64,000 bases of DNA from Microstegium vimineum (taxonomy: Eukaryota > Streptophyta > Magnoliopsida > Poales > Poaceae). The number at the start of each line of letters is the position of its first letter. Positions within the stretch are counted from its first letter, which is position 1. Made by a program: the position numbers and the translations under genes. The notes below the pieces were generated by a model. That model saw nothing but the letters and a program-made list of their open reading frames with translations. It did not search any database and was not told where the DNA came from. The stretch spans positions 41,911,702 to 41,975,701 of the forward strand of contig CM039135.1 of NCBI GenBank assembly GCA_022036555.1, in the 5' to 3' direction. Below, piece by piece: positions 24,279-33,719 of this stretch.

Positions 24279-25522
24279 TGTCGGTGTCTAAAATGGCAGG
24301 TCTAGACAGCCAACGAGTAAATTTCTAAGCATGTCGGAGATCTGATGGTTGCGCTAGGAGGACACAAGGATGTATACTGGTTCGGACACGAACGCCCTAC
24401 GTCCAGTTCGTTGCGAGATTGTGTTACCCAGCGCGGGGGTGCTCGTAGAGGGGAGCTACAAGCAATGGAGATAGGGAAGCGGGTTCCCAGGTCTCGTGCG
24501 TATGGTGTTCTTGATTCTGGTGTGTGTTCGCGTGAATACGAGTGAGCGTGTGTGAATCAGAGTATCGAGAGAGAGATATTGAGGGTTCATTCTCCCCCTT
24601 TATACATAGGGAGAGATGGCAGAGTACGGTAGGGAGAGAGAGAGAAGCGTGGGCCTGGCTAGGGCGGCTGTTTTGGGAGCACTTTGGCCTTCTGTTCGCC
24701 TTCCTTCCCGGAGAAGATTGCACCTGTAGACACGCTGCCAGGATCCTGTTCATCCTTGTGGAAGTTGTAGCCATGCGCCTTGCAATCGGAGGCGTCCCTG
24801 TTTTTTTATTAGGGCATGGGCGGGGGTTGGCAGAACAGGGCCAGACACCCCCGCGTTCCGTCGTACAAGGATGAGAATGCCCCAATTTATGTTCAAGCGT
24901 CGGCGAATGCATGGTGCGGGTATGGCAAGTGTCAATCGGCGGTTAGGCAACACAGGAGCTTGTACCATAGGGACTCAATAGGGGCAAGCATGGCGGTCGT
25001 GCCCGGAAGCCCCATCCCTAAGGACGAGCGATACTGTGGACTTTTTGACTATAGGATGGGTCGCCCTGCGTCATCGTTCGTAGTGGCAAGGCTTCCGAGG
25101 GGGAGGTGACATCACGGATGACGGCGCCCCGGCTAGGACGAGGCGGAGAGTCATCCGAGGATGCTGACGTTACCCTCGGACGGGGCGGAAAGCCCCCGAG
25201 GGTAGACGGCGCCTCGGATGACGTCGCCCTAACTCGGACGAGGCGGAAGAGCCTCTGAGGGAGTGTCGCTGTCTTGGTTGGTCGGAGCGGAGAGCTCCGT
25301 GGGTGATGACGTCACCCTGGCTCGGACGGGGTAGAGAGCCTCCAAGGGTGATTTTGTTTTCGCGGAGTGCGGTGTTAGGGTACACTATTCTCAGCCCGGT
25401 CGATATGGCCAGAACCTAAGAGAGCAAGGCTTATAGATACGCCCGTTCATCGACAATAAGAAGCGTCATGTCGCCCGAGCTGTTCGGTAGTAGTGGCGGG
25501 CCCACTAATATTTAATGCTTAG
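24279..25522. mobile_element. LTR fragment related to the solo LTR at 12775
   Basis: The left edge TGTCGGTGTC at 24279 and the following 'acgagtaaat...ctggttcg..c.a....cctacgtccagt' phrase match the start of the LTR at 12775. A GC-rich tandem section (about 25090-25350) again repeats 'tcggacgaggcgga'. The right boundary is unclear. CTACC occurs at 24274-24278 and again at 25523-25527, but the sequence before the second copy ends AG rather than CA, so the 3' end is uncertain or truncated. Confidence 0.65.
25090..25350. repeat. GC-rich tandem units inside the LTR fragment
   Basis: Four to five diverged units of about 50-60 bases alternate a 'gatgacg(g/t)cgccc' half and a 'cggacg(a/g)ggcggaa' half, each followed by 'cctc/ccccgaggg'. 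Similar units occur at 13850-14000 in the other LTR. Confidence 0.7.
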
Positions 25523-25527
25523 CTACC

Positions 25528-26560
25528 ACATGAAAGAACGGTAGTCACAGTGCATTTCGCGTGCTTTTTACCAACGTCTCACGTGTCGTCCGGTTTCTTC
25601 TCTCCTGCTTTCCCTCTCCCAGGTTAGTAGCCTGTTCGTTTGGTAAGCCACGGTTGATATTGTTTTGGTTGTTTTTCTATGAGACAAAAATACTGTTTCG
25701 GTGGTTGATAAACCGACTGATAAGTCAAGCAAACATAACAGATTGCTCTAAGCCTAAGCCCATAGGTTACTGAATTTGCATTTTAAGCACATGCTACACT
25801 TACAAGTCATTAATGTATTACTTAAAAAATTCCTTTCATTTTATCATTCAATGAAACAACCAATGTACGTACTGTACACACGTTGTAGGGGTACGGGTCT
25901 ACAGCTACATGGGTTACTTATTGCTAGCGTTATTGCGCGATGGTAGTACAGGTTGGCTGGCCGTGGCTGGCGCAGCAGCAGCAGCATGTTGCTGCGATAT
26001 GAATGCGTTTCGTACTTGCGTGCGCCGCGTGCCTACCGGCCGATGGAGGCCAAGGGTTTTTTCTTTCTTTGGTTGGGAAAACAAAAGGATGCGACCAAAT
26101 TCTGACACGAAGGCAGCGTGCATATGCCCGTGCAGCACGGCTCTGCCCAAAAGCTATTCGCATTTCTCAAGCTCCCAACTTCCCGACTCCCATTTTCCAG
26201 CGAACACTATGTAGGTATACGACTGTACGTACGCCCTCTGCTGGTTGGTGGTAGGTTCCTCCGTTATTATTGCTTCTTTTATATTGAAAAACAATGCAAT
26301 TCTCGACTTTCAAAAAGTTATGTACTTAAGTTTGATTAAATTTATCAAAAATGCTTAATGTTTATAATACTAAATAAGTGATCAGCAGATAAATTGTCAA
26401 TTATATTTACACGCAAAACCTATATGGACACATAAATAAGTAAAAATGATATTTTACTTTTATAGTATTGTGGACTTTTATATGTACGTATTTGACACTA
26501 TGATTATCTATAAATCATATCAAAATTATGTAAAAATTGACTTTTGAACTTGCTATTACA
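25528..26560. other. Intergenic, no gene seen
   Basis: Mixed DNA with short open frames at 25900-26250 that have no recognisable product. 26260-26560 is AT-rich. Confidence 0.4.
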
Positions 26561-26569
26561 TGTCTATGT

Positions 26570-26735
26570 AATCAATTCGGTACTTTTCGGTAAATACCGA
26601 AACTGAACCGAAAATACCGAAACCGAATTTCCTCGGTACCAATTTTTAAAAGGAACCGATCGGTACCGATTTTCGAGGAACCGAATTAAGTTGGGAACCA
26701 AAGTACCGAACCGATCGGTTCGGTAAATACCGAAT
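26570..26735. repeat. Dense CCGAA/TTCGG motif cluster
   Basis: About ten copies of 'taccgaa', 'aaccgaa' or their inverse lie within 165 bases, including the palindrome ACCGAACCGATCGGTTCGGT at about 26705-26724. It continues at 26820-27000 into a looser region of 'aaccc/atccgaa' words that resembles 57125-57280. No coding content. Confidence 0.7.
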
Positions 26736-27431
26736 GCCCAGGCTGACACCAAACGCATGGCATGCCCCACGATGTAAAGCGCACCGACTAACAGCCGTGG
26801 GCAAAATACCCTACCAAAATCCAAATTATCCGAACCAGAATCGAATAACCTGAGATACCCGGTTCTAAATTTAAATTTGGATAGTGATTTTAATTACCTA
26901 AAATTAGTTTAGGTAACTAATATCCAAACCTCAACCTAAATACGTACCTGAAATTATGGGTAGTATTTTTTTGGACTAATATCAAATATCAGTTTTCATT
27001 AATGAATTATTCGACAAAAAAATCGGGTAACCCAAACATCCCTACAAGCTACTACAAAGCACCGTTTTTGTTTTGTTTTTTTTTCAAAAAAAAAATGTTA
27101 ACACGACAGGGCTACATCAACAGTATATGGGCCTGTAAATCACAGAAATTGCTTCCTTTCTAGCACACAGCAACTAGATTTACCGTCCTCCGCGATAGGC
27201 CGCGGCCCGTCTTCTGATGGGCCTTCCTCGTACATCCCTCCGCACACTCGTGACGGGCCCCTCTCATCGACGAGAACCCCCATCCTCTTTTAATTCCTCT
27301 CATCACTCCCGCACGGCCCCACCGCCCAACCGTCTGCCTGTGCGACGGGGCCCGCCCGCCGCGCCGGCCTCGTGGACCCCGCCTCCCGTCGATACTACCG
27401 ATGCCCGCGGTGGCGTCGCCACCCCGGCGCA

Positions 27432-27437
27432 TATAAA
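27432..27437 (+). promoter_or_regulatory. TATA box of the acyl carrier protein gene
   Basis: TATAAA in the context gcaTATAAAgcc, 140 bases upstream of the ATG at 27577. The expected transcript start is near 27465. The leader contains ctccaactccaactccaacc repeats, common in grass housekeeping leaders. Confidence 0.75.
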
Positions 27438-27576
27438 GCCCTCGCTCCGGCCAGGTCACTCTGCTCCAACTCCAACTCCAACCTACCCAGCAGCATCGGC
27501 CAGCCACCTCCCCGTCGCTCTCACGCTCTTCGTGCCCGCCGCCTCCCCTCCCTCCCTCTCCTCCCGTCTGGCGCAC

Positions 27577-29731
27577 ATGGCCTCCATCGCCGGATCTTCC
27601 GCCCTCTCCTTCGCCAGGCCCGTCAAGGTAATTACACTCAGATCCACCTGCTGTTCTTTTCCTGCCCGTTGATCTCTCCAGATCCATCTCTCTGTCTGCC
27701 TGCCGGCCTGCCTTCCGCGTCGTCGCGCACGGACGGGGTTTGGTGCGGGGTTTAATAAGGTTTCTTTCCTCTGATGCGTGCGCGTGATCTAGAGAGGACC
27801 CTTGTCCCTCGGCGTGATTTGCACTCGTGGTGAACTGAAGAACTGGCGACTCACCACTGCGATGCGATGGCATGTGTTTGATTAACTGCTGGGTGAAGCC
27901 TTTTTTTTTCTTTCGTTTGTATGGGGAAAGCTTACCTTTATGGGTGTCTATGGCTTCACCGAGCCGTGTCTAAAGTGGATTTGTGCAGATCTGCTCTCAT
28001 GCAAAGTTGATGATCTTTCAAAAATAGGTTCCGTGATGGGATCGCTAAGAATTTTCTTTGCACGTACATGATGAATTCCATTTCTTTTATTTATGTAGCC
28101 TCGGGTTGGTCTTACCGGCTTAGATCATGGTATCGATGCGCACATTTTTTATTTTAACTAAATAATATTTCTAATAGAATTATTTATTCCGGATGGGTGT
28201 TCAATTGAAGGTTGTAGTCCTAGTACTATGTTTCATGGCCTTGATTTTGGTCACGCCACAGGTCAAATATTCTGATTCTTGTTCATGCTCCTTAATTAAC
28301 TGTATGTACTCCCTTGAATTGCAGGCAATCAACACAAATTCTCAAGCTTTCTCCCCAGTGATGAAGGGTAACACATTCCTCCGCCTGCAACCAGTGCCAA
28401 TGAGATCTGTTTCCTGCGCTGTGAGTTTCATACTTGACCTTACAATACATAAATACATTTGTCGAGGTTTTTTATCATAACAAAGCTAGTGGTTTTCCTG
28501 AGTTACTGCTTCTGTGCATTATTATGACAAAACTTTTGATTTCCTAATCTACCGCGTCTGTAGATCTCAACTGAACTAGCAATCTATACTAACGGTCAGG
28601 AATCACCAAAGTTCGTTTATAGAAGAAGGACTCTGTTTTCTTCCCTTGCCTTTGTTCTGGAATTCAAGGGGACAAAAACTAGTTCTACTTATATTTGCTC
28701 CTAGTGTTGTTGTAGTGCTCTTGATCCAGCAAGACAACCATACTTCCAGTGACACCTTTTTTCAGTATATATTCTCTTGTACTGCAAACATAGTGACATT
28801 TCAAAATATGGATTGTGATAGGCCAAGAAGGATACAGTGGACAAGGTTTGTGAAATTGTGAGGAAGCAGCTTGCTATTACTGAGGACGTTAAAGTTTGTG
28901 GTGAATCCAAATTCTCTGAACTTGGTGCGGATTCACTGGACACGGTAAATCACATTATTTCTTGCTGATGCCATCTTTATAGTCACTTTTTAAATGATTT
29001 TGTAATGGAAATGTTAGGTTGTTAAATCCGTCAATTTATACTTAACTTAATGCAACTACACTGTCCTGTTTTTTTTTTTCTTTTTTTCCTAAATAATTAG
29101 AGAGACTGCAAACTGTATGTAACCTATCCACTTCATACAAATGAACTTTGTTACTTCAATATAATCACTGTACTCCACACTTACTCCTTCGGGACCTTGT
29201 CAGTCTTATTACCCCAGAGAAGCTCTTCGGAAGAATGTTGTGGCTAGTATCACAGATAACGGATACTCCCTCCATCTCTGGATGAATCAACTTCTAAAGT
29301 TTTCATAACTCAAAACTTTCTTAAGTTTGATCAATTTTATATAAAAAGGTACTAACATTTCTGACAACAAAAAGGCATAACGTGAAAATATATTTCATGT
29401 TGTATCTAACTATTCTAATACATTTCATAAATATCAGTATTTTTTTCTATCAAATTCAGACAAACAAAAGACTTAGGACAACTCTGGAAATGGATTTATT
29501 CAGGCCGGAGGGAGGATCTAACTCTTTTAGATTATTTTTCTCAAGATTATACTAAAGGTCCTTCCAAATTTGTCACAGGTTGAGATTGTGATGGGCCTTG
29601 AGGAGCACTTCGATATTAGCGTGGAGGAGTCCAGTGCGCAGTCTATTGCAACCGTTGAAGACGCCGCTGACCTCATCGACAAGCTTGTTTCTGCTGACCT
29701 CATCGACAAGCTTGTTTCAGGGAAGGCATAA
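27577..29731 (+). CDS. Plastid acyl carrier protein, type II fatty-acid synthase
   Basis: Four exons: 27577-27627, 28325-28420, 28822-28944 and 29579-29731. All junctions are GT-AG in phase 0, and the product is 140 residues. Exons 1-2 encode a Ser/Ala/Arg transit peptide (MASIAGSSALSFARPVK...) ending near SCA. Exon 3 begins the mature protein (AKKDTVDKVCEIV) and carries GADSLDT, in which Ser87 receives 4'-phosphopantetheine. Exon 4 has VEIVMGLEEHFDISVEE, the helix II-III recognition region. ACP carries growing acyl chains on that arm in the plastid stroma. Oddity: ADLIDKLVS occurs twice in tandem at residues 120-128 and 129-137. A Stowaway MITE sits in intron 3. A typical TATA box and leader suggest an expressed gene. 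Confidence 0.95.
29266..29514. mobile_element. Stowaway-type MITE in ACP intron 3
   Basis: It opens CTCCCTCCATCTCTGGATG after TA and closes with the inverse-like CAGGCCGGAGGGAG. AT-rich body of about 250 bases. The right flank is gaTCTA rather than a clean TA, so the right edge is approximate. Confidence 0.65.
29666..29719 (+). repeat. 27-bp in-frame tandem duplication in ACP exon 4
   Basis: Two adjacent 27-base units, 29666-29692 and 29693-29719, differ only at the last base (TCT versus TCA). Each encodes ADLIDKLVS, the last helix of the ACP fold. Confidence 0.97.
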
Positions 29732-30873
29732 TTATGTATCTCCGCTATCATTGTCCTGCCATTCTAGGTCTCTCCTTTGATCTAGGTTTCTATGGTCTGA
29801 AGACTTGGTGATTTTCTTGCTGTCCCCGTGTGGTAATAATACGTTATGTTTTAAGCGGTTCAACATTATAGTGGTGTAATTTGTTGGTGCTAAGGTGCAT
29901 TGTTGTATGAATTGTTTATCCCCCAGAAAAAAATCAGACCATCCGGGATTCTGTCTAGGATCATACTACAATTATTAATGATGAGCAAGTGAGCAACGCG
30001 AGTACTTTTTTACACGCTGAGTACTTTTTTACACAGGCCGACTACATGTTTTTTTTACATGGAAATACAGTTCCATTAATCAACAAGCACCGGCTAAAAT
30101 CATTGGTCACATGAGGAACACCAAAGTCGGGGCAATACAGAGAGTTGCAACTACTGGGACAATTCATACAGAGGCCATTCTACTCTTAAGATCCAGAACC
30201 AATTCAGCTAGGAATGCATAGAAATGCATGTCATGTATAATTAGTATAAAAACCGAAATAATTTGGGCTAGAATCGACTCAATCCAGAGAAAACGAACAA
30301 GGCCTAAACAACGGCGTGCCGAGCAGTAGATTATGTGCATCAGTTTCAGTCACCACCCATATTCTGTGCATCAGTTTCAATCATCACCCGTTGCATACAC
30401 AGAGTCCAGGAAGGTTTGTCAGTTCGAGTCGTTTCAGCAGAGCAAGCCTTGGGCATGAAGCGCATTGGATAACTTCTTCATCGCCCGTTTGTGCTGCCAA
30501 AAAAAAAGTTCCTTCCACCTGTCATGCTAGATTAGAAAAAGGCTTTGTTTGTACACACCCAGAGGCTGACTTCCATTCCTGATTCTGATGGAACATACTA
30601 CCTCTGTAAAAAAAACCCTACAAATTTGAAGACTGTTAGTAGAAATGTACAAATTATCGGCGATCAGAAAATTTTAAACAATCTATGAATTACGACCCAA
30701 TACCACGCCAAGCGATTTCCATCAAGCACATGCAGCTAAACCTCGCGCACAAATACGTGGGGTCCAAAGTCGCAGGCCCTAAAGTTCGCATAGTATCAAA
30801 GGATCTTAAGCAGTTGTGATCTTGCTGTAGTTTCTTTACAATAAAAACCAAAAAATTGAAATATTTAACAAAA
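29732..30873. other. ACP 3' flank and intergenic DNA
   Basis: 29732-29930 is the likely 3' untranslated region, with T-rich elements and a possible poly(A) signal region near 29840. The rest, up to the tRNA, has no supported gene. 30000-30040 contains a short direct repeat, 'gagtacttttttacac', twice. Confidence 0.5.
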
Positions 30874-30945
30874 GGGCGTTTGGTCTAGTGGTATGATTCT
30901 CGCTTTGGGTGCGAGAGGTCGCGAGTTCGATTCTCGCAACGCCCC
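30874..30945 (+). tRNA. tRNA-Pro (anticodon UGG)
   Basis: 72 bases fold as a cloverleaf. The acceptor stem GGGCGTT/AACGCCC is perfect with discriminator C. The D-arm contains GGTCTAGTGG (A box). The anticodon stem CTCGC/GCGAG encloses the loop TTTGGGT with anticodon TGG at 30906-30908. The T-arm contains GGTCGCGAGTTCGATTCTCGC (B box). No CCA is encoded and there is no intron, as expected for a plant nuclear gene. A TTTTATTTTT run shortly downstream serves as the RNA polymerase III terminator. Upstream AACAAAA-type sequence is typical of plant tRNA transcription starts. Confidence 0.97.
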
Positions 30946-31179
30946 TCATAATTAAATTTTATTTTTGTATTTGAATCCTTATATTAATCAAGCGCTGATT
31001 TTTGTATTTGAAACATTATATTAATCAAGCGCGCCAGCGTATACACACGTTGTTTTAATCGATTTTTAGTACAAGTGGCCCAGCGTATACACACGTGAGA
31101 ACGTGACCTTGTCGAGGTTTTTTTTTGGATTTTCTCTGCTTCTCGTTTTTCAAAAGTTGTTTTTTTAGCTTTTTTCTAA

Positions 31180-31482
31180 GGGGTGTTTAGTTCCCATAGA
31201 ATCCAAAAATATTTTGGGTTTTGGTTCTTCATTTTATAAAATAGAACTAAACACCATTCAAAATATTTGACAAAAAGTGATTCATTCTCCATTTTGAATT
31301 TTGGACTCAAGAGGCCAAAATAAGAGAATCTTTGCATGGGTTTGTGTGTCATCCTCACAATCCCCATCATTGGAAGGCAAATTTTGGTTGGAACTAAACA
31401 CCCTAACAAAATATTTTGAATTTTGAAATCCAAAATAGTTAGGATTTTGGATTTTGGATTTTGGTTGGAACTAAACAGGACC
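31180..31482. mobile_element. Tourist-like MITE, copy 2 (303 bp), TAA duplication
   Basis: Same family and orientation as 18345-18655. It opens GGGGTGTTTAGTTCC at 31180 and closes GGAACTAAACAGGACC at 31482, with TAA at 31177-31179 and 31483-31485. The two copies share most of their interior, including 'ttgcat(t/g)ggtttgtgtgtcatcc'. Confidence 0.88.
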
Positions 31483-32092
31483 TAAATCACTAGTCTAAAT
31501 ATGTCCTGACTTATTACGGGGTCACCTGGATGACTCGAAGATTTATAGAACCATTGCATCATATGTTCTAACGCATTTTGGAACCAGACTATATGCTGTG
31601 GCTAGATGCGTGCTAGTATTTGAAACATGGTCTTGCATGGGATTTGGATTGTGCTAGTTTTGGATCGGAAACGTGATCCTATATTGAATTTGGATTAAAA
31701 ATGTGTGAATGGCAAGAGTGAAAGGCAGACAGGGGATACTATCGTGGTAGAGTATGATGTCATATTAAGTTTGTATAAAATTAAAACATTTCATAAGTTT
31801 TTTTTCTATTGCAACGCATAAACATATTTTTCTTTCAAATATATCATGGATTTAACTCCCATAATATCCAAGCGTTGATATAATTAAAATATCAAGTTTT
31901 GTGACTTCCACTGAAATTTCATAAAAACTTGATTCTAATGTTTAATCTAAATTGGTGAGAAGTTCATTGCAGATGTGTTAGGGACTAGTTTGTTCGCTGA
32001 TATTTATAATGGGAGACCTATGTCAACTTTTATGTGACGGCCCTCGTGGAGATTTCACTAGTGTATGGGTATTCCCTAGAGCCTAAGGTGTA

Positions 32093-32352
32093 CTCCCTCT
32101 ATACCCATATTAATTGATGTTTTGGAAAAGAGTTGAGTCAAATATTGGAAATATAAATCATGAATAACTTTTAAATTATTAAGTTTGGAAAAATGAAAAT
32201 TGTATCAATTGATTTGCCTTGGAAAAATATTTTCATAAAAGTATACATATATTATATTTCAATAAATATTTTTCAAAATATAAACCGTCAAAGTTACTCT
32301 TTAGAGACCGTGTCTTTGTCCTAAACGTTAACTAATATGGGTATGGAGGGAG
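32093..32352. mobile_element. Stowaway-type MITE (about 260 bp)
   Basis: It opens CTCCCTCTATACCCATATTA after TA and closes with the exact inverse TAATATGGGTATGGAGGGAG. The interior is AT-rich. The right flank reads ata, so the TA duplication is slightly shifted. Confidence 0.8.
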
Positions 32353-32995
32353 ATATTTAGACCAAACTATTGAAATCCCCGCATAACTTGTTTTTAAATG
32401 AAATGAACCTAGTTTTAATATGACAAGTTTTGTTTTTTAATCTAATATAAAAAAGATGCAATAATAACTTGGTGGTGAAACAATTGTCCAAAGGCTCATG
32501 TTATTCTCTATTTTACTCTATGTTTGCATTTATTATGTGTGATGAGTATATTCCCTTAACCTGTTGATGAAATATTCACTTAAATCAGAAAACAAAAAAC
32601 CAAACCTGTCGGTGGAAATAAAACCAGGAAACGAAAAACAGATAGAAAAAAAAGAATTATAAGGCCAAAAAAACAAAAAACCAATCGGAAACCGTAGAAC
32701 GAAGAAATAAAAGAAAATTTGTGATATAATATTAGGGATAGGTACATGAATCAAGCTAAGCAGTGTTCACGCACATTGGAACGTGACTGGCTCGTTTTGG
32801 GTATTTCTCTCCCTCTCACCTGGGTTCAAATCTCCTGTTTACGCGGGGCTTGTATTTTTTGTATTTATTTCAGGATTTAACGACACTATTTTTTTAACGG
32901 TGGACGACGTGTCGGTCGACAACGAGATATCTGTTGTGATTTTGTCAATCTCGAGATTTGTCAGTCCAACTCGGTTTTTGGGATGTGCTCATAAG

Positions 32996-33264
32996 CATTG
33001 GCGGATCCAAGGGGGGCTGCAGCCCCCCTATGGCATCATTTCTACTATAAACATCTATAAAATTCTCTCATTTCTCCATTAAATCTCTACGAAATTCACT
33101 TATTTTTTCATTAAATCTCTATAAAATTCATCAAATTTTTATTGTTAAACATGACATGAACTTATATAATAAATATTAGTTATAAATCATCATTAAATTT
33201 TTATTGTTAATCATTATCTTTATTAGTTAGCCCATTCCTTGATCACATCCTGAATCCGCTAATG
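32996..33264. mobile_element. hAT-type MITE (269 bp) with 8-bp target duplication
   Basis: Identical octamers CTCATAAG flank it (32988-32995 and 33265-33272), the length typical of hAT superfamily insertion. Terminal repeats CATTGGCGGATCC and, inverted, GAATCCGCTAATG. Near the left end GGGGGGCTGCAGCCCCCC forms a strong hairpin. Non-coding. Confidence 0.9.
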
Positions 33265-33719
33265 CTCATAAGGGTACGGTGTCCGTATATGCGTTCATAA
33301 GAGTGAGTGTGCGCTGAAGGTCTGCAACGGTAACAGGTTGTCACAAATAAAAATGTTAGCAAGAGGTAAACTCAGATTCAGAAGCAAGGAATTACGTCAG
33401 GTACACCAATAATACAACGATCTGTCAGTTAGTCCACTAGGCTATATATATTATTGCTATTATTAATCACCAAATCGACAACGCTTGCTCATCAAATTAA
33501 CAAACTATGTATATATATTCCTACTAGATAGAGAGAACATATGTGTATTATGTATATATTATAATATAAAGCTTACAGTGACAACCGACAATCTGTTCCA
33601 CACCCAGACCCAGACACGAATGGATGGATGTTCCGACGTCTCCGGCGCCGGTCAGATCATCGTCCGATGGTACTGGTACAGGCGTACAGCAGCATCCAGA
33701 ACGTACAATCTGTTTTGAA

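Noticed and set aside
24190..25530. Possible full retrotransposon starting at 24279
   Set aside because: No gag, protease, reverse transcriptase or integrase motifs follow within the window.
27160..27873. Minus-strand open frame of 237 codons over the ACP promoter and first exon
   Set aside because: It is a shadow of GC-rich plus-strand promoter and exon sequence; the composition is low-complexity Gly/Arg with no domain.
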